NCBI GenBank assembly: GCA_021795395.1
Contig: JAJYPN010000021.1
Span: forward strand, 1 to 46,666
Direction of reading: 5' to 3'
DNA from: Pseudomonadota bacterium
GTDB taxonomy: Bacteria > Pseudomonadota > Gammaproteobacteria > Burkholderiales > Sulfuriferulaceae
Length of the DNA stretch: 46,666 nucleotides
The position numbers were made by a program, and so were the translations under genes. The first letter of the stretch is position 1. Each line of letters starts with the position of its first letter. The notes under the pieces were generated by a model. It did not search any database. It was not told the origin of the DNA and worked only from the letters and a program-made list of their open reading frames with translations. Of the stretch, positions 36,330 to 45,427 are shown in pieces.

Positions 36330-37211
36330 TCAAAGCGGCAGGCTTTTCAGAATCTCATGATAGGCGTTCAGTCTCGTCGCACTGATTTTTCCTGACGATT
36401 GAGCCTGCAGGACCGTACATCCGGGTTCGTGAGTATGTCTGCAATTGCTGAACCGGCACAAACCCAGGTAAGGCCGGAACTCGATAAACAGATCATCGAG
36501 TTGGTCGGCACGAATATGATTCAGGCCGAACGCCTGCATGCCCGGCGAATCGATAACGCGGCTGTCGGCATCGAGCTGGTACATTTTAGCGCTGGTAGTG
36601 GTATGTTTGCCTGAATCGAGCGCAGTGGATAGGTCGGCGGTAACGGTCTCGGTACCCGGAATCAATGCATTGATCAGACTCGATTTGCCCATGCCGGATT
36701 GACCGACAAACGCACTGATTTTGCCGCTGAGATATGGCCTGAGCGCATCGATGTCGTGCATTGCCGATACGTGTATTACCGGATAACCCAAATCCCGGTA
36801 TACACTCATTTGCTGGTAAACGCGTTCCGCAGTCGCGCCCAAATCCCATTTGTTCAAACAGATCATGACTTCAATGCCGGCTGCCACCGCAGCGATGATG
36901 CATCGGTTCACCAGCATGTCATAATGACTCGGTTCCGGCGCTACCACGATTACGGCCAGATCGACATTCGCCGCAATGAGCTTGCTGCGGTGCGCGACCG
37001 AGCGATACAGCAGGCTTTTGCGTGGCAGGATGCGCTCGACTACGCCCTGATGCGGACTGGTAAGCTTGAATTGGACCCGATCGCCGCAAGTGACGGTATC
37101 GCTTTGCTTGCCTCGGGCGACGCAATCGAAGCGCGAATTGGCGGATTCGACCTGATAATGCCGGCCATAAGCGGCGGTGACCAAGCCCTGGAGCAAGTCC
37201 GCCGCGGTCAT
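36330..37211 (-). CDS. rsgA: Ribosome small-subunit GTPase RsgA
   Basis: Encodes 293 residues from ATG 37211. An OB-fold N-terminus (residues about 20-70) precedes a circularly permuted GTPase with motifs in the order [19 protein letters not shown], and DSPGM. A C-terminal zinc knuckle, [14 protein letters not shown], follows. RsgA helps mature the 30S subunit. The start overlaps the mutS stop by 4 bases, so the two are translationally coupled; the rsgA frame is also open inside mutS but that part is not coding. Confidence 0.95.
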   Translation of the reverse strand: MTAADLLQGLVTAAYGRHYQVESANSRFDCVARGKQSDTVTCGDRVQFKLTSPHQGVVERILPRKSLLYRSVAHRSKLIAANVDLAVIVVAPEPSHYDMLVNRCIIAAVAAGIEVMICLNKWDLGATAERVYQQMSVYRDLGYPVIHVSAMHDIDALRPYLSGKISAFVGQSGMGKSSLINALIPGTETVTADLSTALDSGKHTTTSAKMYQLDADSRVIDSPGMQAFGLNHIRADQLDDLFIEFRPYLGLCRFSNCRHTHEPGCTVLQAQSSGKISATRLNAYHEILKSLPL

Positions 37212-39781
37212 GATACGAGCGACTTTAAGGTGTAGAGCAGATCCAGCGCCGTTTTGGGCGTCATTTGGTCGGGATCGACGGTTTCCAGCAGATCGACGGC
37301 GGCATGCCCCGGCGCCGGCAACGCCGGTTCGACGCACGGGTTGTCAAACAGATCGGCTTGCGGCCGATGCGGCGCGGCAGCGACTTCAAGTTCGACGAGT
37401 TTGCGTCGGGCAGCCGCAATCACCGTTCCGGGAATGCCTGCCAAAGCAGCAACCTGCAAACCGTAACTCTGGCTGGCCGGACCTTCCTTGATGTTATGCA
37501 GAAAGACGATGCGGTCCTTGTATTCAACGGCGGCAACATGCACGTTCACGATCTGTTGCCAGTGTGCCGGCAATTGCGTCAACTCGAAATAATGCGTCGC
37601 AAATAAAGTATACGCGCCGATTTTTTCCGCCAGTTGCCGGGCGATGGACCAGGCGAGCGCCAGACCGTCGAATGTCGACGTGCCGCGTCCGATTTCGTCA
37701 AGCAATACCAGACTTTGCGCGCTGGCGTTATGCAGAATGTAAGCGGTTTCGGTCATTTCGACCATAAAGGTGGAGCGGCCGCCGGCCAGATCGTCGGAAC
37801 TGCCGATGCGTGTAAATAATTGATCGATGACGCCGATGCGCGCCTCGCGGGCCGGTACCCAGCTGCCGCAGCACGCCAGCAGGACGATCAGCGCCGTCTG
37901 ACGCATATAGGTCGATTTCCCGCCCATATTCGGGCCGGTTACCAGCAGCATCTGCCGGTTGCGCGTCAGCAGGGTGTCGTTGGGAATAAAATCCGACAGC
38001 CGCTGTTCGACCACCGGATGCCGTCCGCCGACGATGTCGATGAGCGCTTCGCCGGTCAGTTCAGGGCGGCAGAAATTGAGCGCGGCGGCACGTTCCGCCA
38101 GCGTACAGAGGGTATCGAGATCGGCCAGCGCCGATGCCAATTGTTGCAATACCGGCACCTGCGCCAGCAAACCGCACACGAGGTCGTCGTACAGGTATTT
38201 TTCCCGCGCCAGCGCGCGGTCGGCGGCAGACAAGGCTTTATCCTCGAATTCCTTCAGTTCGGACGTAATATAGCGTTCGGCATTTTTCAGCGTTTGTCGG
38301 CGCTGATAGTCTGCGGGAACGGAAGCAGTCTGGGTACGGCCGATTTCGATGTAATAGCCGTGCACCCGATTGTATTCGACGCGTAAACCGGCGATCCCGG
38401 TGCGTTCGCGCTCGCGGATTTCGAGCGCTACGAGAAAGGCTCCGCTGTCACTCTGCAGATTGCGCAGTTCGTCGAGTTCGGCGTCGAAGCCGGCGGCAAT
38501 GACGCCGCCTTCGCGCACCTGAGCGGCAGGCTCCGGCTGGATGGCGCGGCCTAGCAGATGGTGCAGATCGGGTAGCGGTCGGCACAGTTTGGCCATCTCG
38601 CACGACCACGGATTATTGAGCGCCTCCAGCGATTCCTGCAATAGCGGCAGTAAAGCGAGTGTGTCGCGCAATCCCGATAAATCTCGCGGCTTAACGTTTT
38701 CCAAGGCGATTCGTCCGCTGATGCGTTCAACGTCGACGCAGCTCGCGAGTAATTTATCGAGCCGTAGGCGTAGCGGGGATTGCTCGACCAAATCGGAAAT
38801 CGCCGCTTGCCGCTGCAGGACGATATGGCGGTCGCGCAAGGGATGATGCAGCCAATGCCGCAGCCGCCGTGATCCCATCGAAGTCGAGCAGGTATCGAGC
38901 AGGGAGAGCAGCGTAGGTGCATCGTCGCCTTGCAGCGTCTGGCTGATTTCCAGATTTCGCCGCGTGTTGGCGTCCATTCGCACATAGGCGTCATCCTGTT
39001 CGGTAACGATGCGCTGAATGTGCGGCAGTGCGCCGCCCTGAGTGTTTTTTGCATAGTGCAGCAAGGCGCCGGCCGCTGCAATTCCCGCTGTCATATGGGC
39101 GCAACCGTAAGCCTTGAGATCAAGTATGGCAAACTGTTCGCATAGCATTTCCTGCGCCCGCTTGACATTAAAATCCAGCGCGGAAAGTTTGCGTATTCCG
39201 GCGCTGTGCTTCAATGCGGTAAAACCTGCGTTTTCCGCCACCAGAATTTCGGCCGGTGCGATGCGCTCCAGCGTCGCGGGCAACTGTTCGGCGGCGATTT
39301 CGCTTACGCAAAATCTGCCGCTGGCCAGATTGAGCCAGGCCAGACCCAGCAGGCCGGCTTTCGCCGGTGCTGCGATCGCCAGCAGCAGGCTGTCGCGACG
39401 ATCGTCGAGCAACGCCGCATCGGTTAGCGTGCCCGGCGTCACGATACGCGCCACCTGGCGTTCGACAGGGCCCTTGGCGGCAGCGGGATCGCCGATCTGT
39501 TCGCAAATCGCGACCGATAAACCCTGCTTGACGAGTTTCGCCAGATACGGCTCGGCAGCGTGATAAGGCACACCCGCCATCTTGATCGCCGCACCCGCCG
39601 ACGAACCGCGCGTGGTAAGCGTAATCCCCAGCAACTGCGCAGCGCGCACCGCATCGTCGAAAAACAGCTCGTAAAAATCGCCCATGCGATAAAACAGCAA
39701 TTTGTCGGGATGCTCGGCCTTGATGCGCAGATATTGCTGCATCATCGGGGTGTGGGTGCTTATTGTTTGATCATCAATCAT
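37208..39781 (-). CDS. mutS: DNA mismatch repair protein MutS
   Basis: Encodes 857 residues from ATG 39781 (MIDDQTIST), compared with 853 in E. coli; an open extension to 39910 looks non-coding. The mismatch-binding F-Y-E motif in [11 protein letters not shown], the connector, the clamp, the Walker A loop GPNMGGKST and the signature [16 protein letters not shown] are complete. MutS recognises base mismatches and small loops, then recruits MutL. It is upstream of rsgA on the same strand. An intact mutS argues that the indels elsewhere in the window are not from a mismatch-repair loss in this gene. Confidence 0.97.
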   Translation of the reverse strand: MIDDQTISTHTPMMQQYLRIKAEHPDKLLFYRMGDFYELFFDDAVRAAQLLGITLTTRGSSAGAAIKMAGVPYHAAEPYLAKLVKQGLSVAICEQIGDPAAAKGPVERQVARIVTPGTLTDAALLDDRRDSLLLAIAAPAKAGLLGLAWLNLASGRFCVSEIAAEQLPATLERIAPAEILVAENAGFTALKHSAGIRKLSALDFNVKRAQEMLCEQFAILDLKAYGCAHMTAGIAAAGALLHYAKNTQGGALPHIQRIVTEQDDAYVRMDANTRRNLEISQTLQGDDAPTLLSLLDTCSTSMGSRRLRHWLHHPLRDRHIVLQRQAAISDLVEQSPLRLRLDKLLASCVDVERISGRIALENVKPRDLSGLRDTLALLPLLQESLEALNNPWSCEMAKLCRPLPDLHHLLGRAIQPEPAAQVREGGVIAAGFDAELDELRNLQSDSGAFLVALEIRERERTGIAGLRVEYNRVHGYYIEIGRTQTASVPADYQRRQTLKNAERYITSELKEFEDKALSAADRALAREKYLYDDLVCGLLAQVPVLQQLASALADLDTLCTLAERAAALNFCRPELTGEALIDIVGGRHPVVEQRLSDFIPNDTLLTRNRQMLLVTGPNMGGKSTYMRQTALIVLLACCGSWVPAREARIGVIDQLFTRIGSSDDLAGGRSTFMVEMTETAYILHNASAQSLVLLDEIGRGTSTFDGLALAWSIARQLAEKIGAYTLFATHYFELTQLPAHWQQIVNVHVAAVEYKDRIVFLHNIKEGPASQSYGLQVAALAGIPGTVIAAARRKLVELEVAAAPHRPQADLFDNPCVEPALPAPGHAAVDLLETVDPDQMTPKTALDLLYTLKSLVS

Positions 39782-40161
39782 TCGTTTATATGTATCCGGC
39801 GCTCTGAAACGAAAGCCCAGGTCGTATTTTAACCTAAAACACAAAGATAAATTTGAGTGGACACCATCACAAAGGTGCATCTCGCTCACATTGCAGATAC
39901 CATGAACCATTATAAAAATTAATTTATTGATACTAATACACTACTAATTGAAATATAATATAATTTTAGTTTATACTTTATACAAAGTAGTATAATTTTT
40001 ATTATCATTAATAATGATAAAGTGCGCCCGTAGCTTTGAAAACAGGCTTTCGGGGGCGATATGCCACGATGGAATGAAATCTTTGGTAATTTGAAAATCG
40101 TAACGTGTTTTGATTTTTTTTGGGGTAGTGATTATCTTGAATTGCTGGAAAGGGGAAAACC
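39782..40161. other. AT-rich divergent intergenic region
   Basis: A 380-base region separates mutS (minus) from a secreted-protein gene (plus). From 39915 to 40020 it is very AT-rich with several TATA-like words. It contains the imperfect palindrome TTATCAT-TAATA-ATGATAA (40002-40020). No open frame is convincing. It probably holds both promoters. Confidence 0.5.
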
Positions 40162-40779
40162 ATGAAGCGTTGGGCTGGAATCATGATGATGGTAGCCTTA
40201 TTGGCAAACGGGAAAGCGCATGCCGATCTGCTTGACGCGCTTACCAACTTGAACAATGCCCTGGCAGGGGCGGCGAATAATGGATCACCGCCTGCCGCTG
40301 TCCCATCGGTTTCCGCAACCAACGGGTTTGCGGAAAGCACACTGAGCATGAGCGATAAGGACAGAGCCGCGATCAGAAAGCAGATCCAGGTGGCGGAAAC
40401 TCTTCCGGCCAACCATGGGATACTGGGGCAGGATATCAAAGCGGCGGAGGATCAGATTGTTCCGGTAATCGAACTTTCGGCAACGGCGACTGCGAATTTG
40501 TGCAGCCTGGAACAACGGTACGCGCGGCCGGGCAATTTCAATTGCCAGTTATACAGTATATCCGGCAGCGACTCCACGGTTTTCCAGTACATGCAAAATA
40601 CGCCAAGAACGCAACCCCTGCAGGTGGTTTCGATTTCAAACTGGTCGCTGCAAACTGCCAATGCATTTCAGTTTTATGTGAATTATTGCAGCAGTATCAG
40701 CCAGGTATGCCATTCAATAGGGTATGTTTTCAGCAATATGGGTGATGGCTGGATGCTGGGCGTGCTCTCTCCTTATTGA
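40162..40779 (+). CDS. Secreted hypothetical protein
   Basis: Encodes 205 residues with a clear signal peptide (MKRWAGIMMMVALLANGKAHA), giving a mature periplasmic or exported protein of about 184 residues. An Ala/Asn/Pro-rich linker (residues 30-55) is followed by a helical region and a Ser/Asn-rich C-terminal half with four cysteines (C-L, C-Q, C-S, C-H contexts) that could form two disulfides. No family is recognised. The ribosome-binding site AAAGGGGA is strong. It is divergent from mutS across an AT-rich region. Confidence 0.75.
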   Translation: MKRWAGIMMMVALLANGKAHADLLDALTNLNNALAGAANNGSPPAAVPSVSATNGFAESTLSMSDKDRAAIRKQIQVAETLPANHGILGQDIKAAEDQIVPVIELSATATANLCSLEQRYARPGNFNCQLYSISGSDSTVFQYMQNTPRTQPLQVVSISNWSLQTANAFQFYVNYCSSISQVCHSIGYVFSNMGDGWMLGVLSPY

Positions 40780-40810
40780 GCGCGAACAATACCCCATTCC
40801 AAATCCGGCA

Positions 40811-41135
40811 TCAATCCATGGCGAGTTTGACCGGTTTGCCGATGCGGCTGAGCATTTCCACCAGCGTGTCGAGAGTGAATTTGGCCGTTTTCCTGTTTAC
40901 CACGTCGGATACGCGCGGTCGCGAGACCATCAGTATCTCGGCGGCCTGAGATTGCTTCAGGTGGTGCTCGGCAATCCAGGTGGATAACTCGTCCATCAGT
41001 TGCAGCTTTAGCAATTGAGTGTCGTTAATTTGCTTGCACGAGGCTGCCTGCAAACGTTTGGCATTATCGGGCGCAGCCCAGTTCCAGGTTCGCTTCCGGC
41101 TTCGTCACCTGGCGGATTTCGGTGTCGATCTTCAT
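40811..41135 (-). pseudogene. HigA-like XRE antitoxin, frameshifted
   Basis: ATG 41135 starts MKIDTEIRQVTKPEANLELG, then an extra base near 41067-41080 moves the frame; it continues DNAKRLQAASCKQINDTQLL with a helix-turn-helix LKQSQAAEILMVSRPRVSDV and ends KFTLDTLVEMLSRIGKPVKLA. The intact family (XRE regulators of about 107 residues paired with a RelE/HigB-like toxin) reads through this point. The HTH part alone, 80 codons from 41053, is open and could still give a short DNA-binding protein. A tiny upstream frame overlaps the start (see next entry). Confidence 0.7.
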
Positions 41136-41222
41136 TTCCGTACCTTTCTCGTGTTGACCACGGCGCGGTAGCGCGTCTCGGCAATGCCCTTATCTCCAGC
41201 GAATTTCTTTTTTGCCACTCAT
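41132..41222 (-). pseudogene. Possible toxin-gene remnant upstream of the HigA-like gene
   Basis: ATG 41222 opens MSGKKEIRW and stops after 10 codons; in another frame GDKGIAETRYRAVVNTRKVRK runs on to a TGA that overlaps the antitoxin start (ATGA at 41132-41135). The overlap is typical of a toxin-antitoxin operon. Only about 30 residues remain, so the toxin, if it was one, is lost. The identification is weak. Confidence 0.3.
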
Positions 41223-41453
41223 CATTCCGCTGTGTATAAAATTTATACGGGTCAAGCATACAATCAAACCATTTTATTTTAAGCTGAAATAGAAAGCCGA
41301 GCTTCTGGGGATTTGATTCCAAAGCTAGGTTTCAGGCGGGGATATCCCATTATTTATGCATTCAGGCCGGGTTAATTTACAATATTAATTATGATGCGAC
41401 TTCACTTTTTTTGTGAAGAAAATCATTTCTAATTCACATCGGGAATAAATAAT

Positions 41454-41912
41454 ATGACAAAGAATTTAATATTCCATAACAAGTTCTTAAAAGTTGAATG
41501 GAGCAAAACTGCAGAAGAAATGGCGAATAAACTCGACGCTTCTCTCGTATTGGAAATACAAATTTACTTTAGCTGCATGATAGGGAAAAGGCTAGCTTAT
41601 TATAGCGATTTTCCTATGAATGGAGTATATCAACTGCAAACCGAACTGTTCGAGGACATACTCAAAGATTCTCAGCAATTAATCGGTAAGCTATACGTCC
41701 GGTTTAATACCGTCATGACTAAAAGCTGCCGGGTTTCGGAGTATATGGGTCCTCCGCCGGTGACGGATTTTGTCGTTGCGCATAGCGATGCCTTCGTACC
41801 GAACTGGTTAGCCATTGATTACAAAAAAAATATGTTTGTAGGCGAATACGGTTGGTTCGGTTCCGATACGACTACTCCCAATACAAAACAAATACGTAGC
41901 GCTGCTGTTTGA
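41454..41912 (+). CDS. Hypothetical protein, 152 residues
   Basis: The sequence starts MTKNLIFHNKFLKVEW and lacks a signal peptide or membrane helix. Aromatic-rich segments such as FVPNWLAIDYKKNMFVGEYGW near the end suggest a compact soluble fold. No family or motif is recognised. Base use is AT-rich compared with the ampD operon that converges on it. A weak GGGAA lies 12 bases before the ATG. Confidence 0.6.
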   Translation: MTKNLIFHNKFLKVEWSKTAEEMANKLDASLVLEIQIYFSCMIGKRLAYYSDFPMNGVYQLQTELFEDILKDSQQLIGKLYVRFNTVMTKSCRVSEYMGPPPVTDFVVAHSDAFVPNWLAIDYKKNMFVGEYGWFGSDTTTPNTKQIRSAAV

Positions 41913-41918
41913 GCTATT

Positions 41919-42446
41919 TCACGACCCCGACCGCGACCAGTCGAAATACGGCCCGGGGTCGGTTTTACGGCCTGGTGCGATGGTGCTGTGGCCGGCTAAC
42001 GGCAGATCGCCGTAAGCGGTGCGCAGGCAGGTTATCAGTTCTTGCAATCGGTGATATTGCATTTCGGTAAAAGCGGTTTGATCGTCGCCTTCGAGTTCTA
42101 TGCCCAGGGAAAAATCGTTGCAGCGCTCCCAGTTCTGCCATATTGATACGCCGCAATGCCATGCGCGTTTATCGCAGGGCACGAACTGGATGATTTCGCC
42201 GTCGCGGCGGATAAGAAAATGCGCCGACACGCGCAGTGTATGAATCTGCGCGTAATAGGGATGCTGGGCGGGATCGAGCCGGCCGGTAAACAGTTCTATT
42301 ATTCCGCTGCCGCCGTATTCGCCGGGTGGCAGCGAGATATTATGGATCACGATCAAACGGATATCGGCGGGATTGCTGCGCTCATCGCAGTGCGGCGACG
42401 CGATAAAGCGTACGCCGGCGAGAATGCCGCGGTCGTCGATAACCAT
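41919..42446 (-). CDS. ampD: AmpD N-acetyl-anhydromuramyl-L-alanine amidase
   Basis: Encodes 175 residues from ATG 42446. Zinc ligands are His35 (IVIHNISLP), His153 (AGHSTIAPG) and Asp163 (TDPGPYFDW), closely matching His34, His154 and Asp164 of the enterobacterial enzyme. It removes the stem peptide from anhydro-muropeptides in the cytoplasm during cell-wall recycling. The ATG shares its A with the stop codon of the thioredoxin-like gene upstream (TAATG), so the two are coupled. Confidence 0.94.
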   Translation of the reverse strand: MVIDDRGILAGVRFIASPHCDERSNPADIRLIVIHNISLPPGEYGGSGIIELFTGRLDPAQHPYYAQIHTLRVSAHFLIRRDGEIIQFVPCDKRAWHCGVSIWQNWERCNDFSLGIELEGDDQTAFTEMQYHRLQELITCLRTAYGDLPLAGHSTIAPGRKTDPGPYFDWSRSGS

Positions 42447-42784
42447 TACGGTTCTTCCTGCGGTGCGTGGCTTAGGGTATCGGCGATTGCCTGATGCAGC
42501 GAAGCGGGCAGCGCCTCGGCATGGAGAGGGGCGTGAAATTTGCCGTCTACGAATAAAAACAGGCTGGGTAAGTGAAATACGTCGTATTCGTACGCCAGCG
42601 CGGTGGCGATTTGTACGTCGACAATATAACCGTTTTGCACGAGCGGGCTGGAATAGGTTTCCAGAAAACGTAACCACACGCGGCAACTGCCGCAATCGGG
42701 CGCGGTGAACAAAACCAGGCTGACTCCGGGAACCGATGCGAGCCGGGGGTGGAAATCGAATTCCGACAAAGTTTGTAGATGCAT
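42446..42784 (-). CDS. Thioredoxin-fold protein
   Basis: Encodes 112 residues. VSLVLFTAPDCGSCRVW has a CxxC active site (CGSC) and HLPSLFLFVDG carries the cis-Pro strand. It is a short cytoplasmic thioredoxin-like protein without a signal peptide. It lies 19 bases after the glycosyltransferase-like gene and overlaps the ampD start. Its partner is unknown. Confidence 0.87.
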   Translation of the reverse strand: MHLQTLSEFDFHPRLASVPGVSLVLFTAPDCGSCRVWLRFLETYSSPLVQNGYIVDVQIATALAYEYDVFHLPSLFLFVDGKFHAPLHAEALPASLHQAIADTLSHAPQEEP

Positions 42785-42803
42785 CTGCGTCGCGGTGTCT
42801 GCG

Positions 42804-43871
42804 TCAGTCGATCAGCGACAGTACGCGGGCTGTAGCGCCGACCTGTCGGTCCAGCCACTCGCGTGCGCGAGCGGCGAGAGTTGCTCCTTGTTCGGGCTGG
42901 TCGATCAGCGTTTTAATGCAGCCGAACAAAGTTTCGCTGTCGCTGCCGGTCAGCACGACGCCGGCTTCTACCGCAGCGGCGATCAGCGGTTGACGCCGGT
43001 GCGCGCCGCCGACTATGACCGGTTTGCCCGATAAGATAGGGGTAACGATATCGGGGTCGTTTTTGGCTTGCGCATCGAGCGTGCCGCCGGCCACCACGAA
43101 ATCGGCGCAGGCGTAGAGCGATTCCAGCGGTTGCGGATCTTCGATGTAATAAACGCGGGTTTTAATCGGGACGAACGACGTCGACAGGCGACGGTGGCGT
43201 ATGGTTTGCAACCGGTATTTGATCGATTCGCGATACACCGGTTCGCAGCGTGCCGGATCGCGCGGCGCGAGCAGCATGAGCCCCATTTTATGGCGGATGG
43301 CACGGTTGAACAGTGCGTAGGCCTGATCTTCTTCGGCTTCTCCGGTGGCGGCAAAATAACCCAGCCAGCGGTCGCCTTCGCGCTGTTCCTTGAAGCGTTT
43401 GCAAATTTCCGTATCGACGGTGATGGCGGGCAAGCGGCTCAATTCGGCGTAGGGGTCGCCGGTTACGATCGCGTCAGGCAATTCCCGTATGGGTTGCGCA
43501 GTGGTCACAATTCGGTATTTCGGGTCAACAACCGCCGCATCGCGCGCATTGATCCAGAAAACCGGGCAATTCGCCGCGATGGCCACAGGGCGGTATGTAC
43601 CTGACAAGCCGAGCACGATCAATCGTTGCGGCTGGATTTTTTTTATCCGTTCCGCGGCGGCAGACAGATCTTCGGGCAATTGCAGTGATGGATAAGCCGA
43701 TGCCGAATCCGTACGGTCGGTTACGGCAAGCGCGATGTTATGGAATTTGGCTTGCAGAGCGACGATAAATTCTCCGGCTCGGGATAGCGTTGCTGCGTCG
43801 GCTAACAGCAGCGTACTGCCGCGCACACCATCAGGCAGCTTATTGAAACCCAGGAATTCGAACAAAGCCAT
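42804..43871 (-). CDS. Glycosyltransferase related to Kdo transferase (WaaA-like)
   Basis: Encodes 355 residues, shorter than true WaaA (about 420). The middle RLIVLGLSGTYRPVAIAANC with FWINARD matches the WaaA strand that precedes its linker, and the C-terminal ADFVVAGGTLDAQAKNDPDI corresponds to the sugar-nucleotide site F-V-G-G-S-L ... N-P-L-E-P. The N-terminal membrane anchor and the usual catalytic Glu region of WaaA are not visible. It may glycosylate lipopolysaccharide or another surface glycan; the substrate is unknown. It heads an operon with a thioredoxin-like protein and AmpD. Confidence 0.7.
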   Translation of the reverse strand: MALFEFLGFNKLPDGVRGSTLLLADAATLSRAGEFIVALQAKFHNIALAVTDRTDSASAYPSLQLPEDLSAAAERIKKIQPQRLIVLGLSGTYRPVAIAANCPVFWINARDAAVVDPKYRIVTTAQPIRELPDAIVTGDPYAELSRLPAITVDTEICKRFKEQREGDRWLGYFAATGEAEEDQAYALFNRAIRHKMGLMLLAPRDPARCEPVYRESIKYRLQTIRHRRLSTSFVPIKTRVYYIEDPQPLESLYACADFVVAGGTLDAQAKNDPDIVTPILSGKPVIVGGAHRRQPLIAAAVEAGVVLTGSDSETLFGCIKTLIDQPEQGATLAARAREWLDRQVGATARVLSLID

Positions 43872-44009
43872 AGATGTTGTTATGCACTCGAAATCAGCAA
43901 GAATACCTGAAATGAGCCGACGTATCCAAGTGTTTCGCGCGCAAATTACTGTAAATCAGGTAAAGTGTGCGTGAAAGTTGGTGGCTCTCGTATTGCGGTA
44001 GGGTGTGAC

Positions 44010-44047
44010 TACGCTCGCATTTACGCTGGTGCGATAGCGCGAGCGTA
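44010..44047. terminator. Hairpin after the AhpD-like gene
   Basis: TACGCTCGC (44010-44018) pairs perfectly with GCGAGCGTA (44039-44047) around a 20-base loop, 16 bases beyond the stop of the minus-strand AhpD-like gene. It lacks a T run, so it may be a Rho-assisted terminator or a repeat unit. Confidence 0.4.
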
Positions 44048-44062
44048 TTCGGCATGAAACAA

Positions 44063-44596
44063 TCAGAAATCTCTTTCGATTTTCAGTGCATTGAGTATGG
44101 TGTCGCCGGCGAGCATATAAGCGCCGTGATTCAGCCCGTCCAGAATCTCCCCGTCATTCCAGCCCAATGCCTTGAGTTTGGCGATGTCGTTCTGATCGAT
44201 GGAGTTGGAATTTTTCGTGGCTTTCAGTACGAATAACAGCATGGCTTTATCCTTCTCGGATAAGGGCGCGCTGGCGGGATCGATTTTAGCGGCGGCAACC
44301 TGTTCCTGCGTCAGATGACACATATTGATCAGCATCGCTTCGTTAAAGCCGACGCAATAGTCGCAATTCGTATTCTGAGAAATCAGCATGCGCATCATCG
44401 CCAGCAGGGTGGCGCTCAAGGTGGGGTGTTGCATGTAATAGCCGACTTGCTGCCATTGTCTGGCCAATAACTGCGGACTGCTGCTATAAATTTGTATGGC
44501 AGTGGGAACGGAGCCGAAAGCATTCTGTATCTCGTTGTAAATTTCCCTGACTTTTCCTTCGGCTTTTTCAGGAGTTACGGTATTGATTAATGGCAT
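44063..44596 (-). CDS. Carboxymuconolactone decarboxylase / AhpD-like protein
   Basis: Encodes 177 residues. The CxxC motif in SQNTNCDYCVGFNEAML with the nearby His/Glu-like pattern marks the peroxidase (AhpD-like) branch of the family. Such proteins reduce peroxides or recharge a partner peroxiredoxin through the Cys pair. An AAGGAGC ribosome-binding site precedes the ATG. A TetR-family gene lies directly upstream on the same strand, with a palindromic operator between the two, so the gene is probably repressed by that regulator. The substrate is unknown. Confidence 0.88.
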   Translation of the reverse strand: MPLINTVTPEKAEGKVREIYNEIQNAFGSVPTAIQIYSSSPQLLARQWQQVGYYMQHPTLSATLLAMMRMLISQNTNCDYCVGFNEAMLINMCHLTQEQVAAAKIDPASAPLSEKDKAMLLFVLKATKNSNSIDQNDIAKLKALGWNDGEILDGLNHGAYMLAGDTILNALKIERDF

Positions 44597-44617
44597 GTTA
44601 TTGCTCCTTATAAAATG

Positions 44618-44635
44618 ATACCGACCATTCGGTAT
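44618..44635 (-). promoter_or_regulatory. TetR operator before the AhpD-like gene
   Basis: ATACCG-N6-CGGTAT is an inverted repeat 22 bases before the start codon. The half-sites match those at 45367-45380 before the tetR gene, so both are probably bound by the same regulator. Confidence 0.6.
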
Positions 44636-44739
44636 CTAAATAATCAGTATCACGGCGTGATCTGATGCTCACAATGCCGAACGCGGTTAACGCCGACTCA
44701 GTGTTTCTTACCTTTACGGCTATGGTATCTCATCGTTGG

Positions 44740-45354
44740 TTACAAAATCATTAAGCTGCGTATGTAACCCTGCAATTGTTCCAGGCATATCTGGAAAGGG
44801 CGGATCGATTGCCGGTTTTTTGCCATGCCTATGCAGCCTTCCCACGCCGAAAGTATAAACAAAGCTGCTGCCGAACAGTCTATTTCCGGCTTGATTCTGC
44901 CTTGTTGCTGGCTCTTGTGCAGGGCGGAGTCGATGGCCGATTGCCAATCTTCCAGTATGACATTCAGACGATGCCGGAATTGTTCGTCCAGCGGGCTCAT
45001 TTCCTGTATCAGATTGTTGAGCGGACAGCCCAGCAGTATGGCTTCTTCGTCAAGCCGTGCGCCGAGTTGCGCGATCACGTCAAGCAAGGTTTCGACCGGC
45101 GTTGCGCTATCGCGTATACGCTGGATGAACCAATCGTTCAGGTTGACGGCGATGACCTCGTCGATGACGGCCAGTCCCAATGCCTGTTTGTTGGCGAAAT
45201 GATGATACAGCGCACCTTTGGTGAGCCCGGTCGATTCCAGAATGTTATTGATGCTCGCGCCTTGATAACCCTGACGGCGTATCTCGCAATAGGCCGACGC
45301 GAGCAGTTTTTCGCGGGTAGCATCATGCTGTTTGAGGTGTGTATCGGTAGTCAT
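44740..45354 (-). CDS. TetR-family regulator
   Basis: Encodes 204 residues. The N-terminal helix-turn-helix covers TREKLLASAYCEIRRQGYQG through GLTKGALYHHFANKQALG. The C-terminal ligand domain includes LLGCPLNNLIQEMSPLDEQF, a pattern shared by TetR proteins of the AcuR/NemR-like group. The ligand is unknown. It lies 143 bases upstream of the AhpD-like gene on the same strand, and similar palindromes stand before each gene, pointing to repression of both. Confidence 0.9.
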   Translation of the reverse strand: MTTDTHLKQHDATREKLLASAYCEIRRQGYQGASINNILESTGLTKGALYHHFANKQALGLAVIDEVIAVNLNDWFIQRIRDSATPVETLLDVIAQLGARLDEEAILLGCPLNNLIQEMSPLDEQFRHRLNVILEDWQSAIDSALHKSQQQGRIKPEIDCSAAALFILSAWEGCIGMAKNRQSIRPFQICLEQLQGYIRSLMIL

Positions 45355-45366
45355 GAGAACGATTAG

Positions 45367-45380
45367 ATACCAAACGGTAT
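45367..45380 (-). promoter_or_regulatory. TetR operator before its own gene
   Basis: ATACC-AAAC-GGTAT lies 13 bases before the tetR start codon. The outer half-sites agree with the operator at 44618-44635 but the spacing is shorter by 4 bases. Confidence 0.55.
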
Positions 45381-45427
45381 GGATGTGTCAAGAAAAATTT
45401 GAGGCAAGGTAACACTATCGACAGCAT

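Noticed and set aside
40002-40020. Fur-box-like palindrome TTATCAT-TAATA-ATGATAA
   Set aside because: The arms have the opposite order to the GATAAT hexamers of Fur sites, and the region is so AT-rich that such words are expected by chance.
40021-40080. Possible riboswitch (GC-rich leader before the secreted-protein gene)
   Set aside because: Partial hairpins exist, but none of the conserved motifs of c-di-GMP or other known riboswitches could be placed.
40008-40439. 143-codon open frame on the minus strand
   Set aside because: It overlaps the plus-strand secreted-protein gene, which has a strong ribosome-binding site and signal peptide. The minus frame has no family features and is a shadow.
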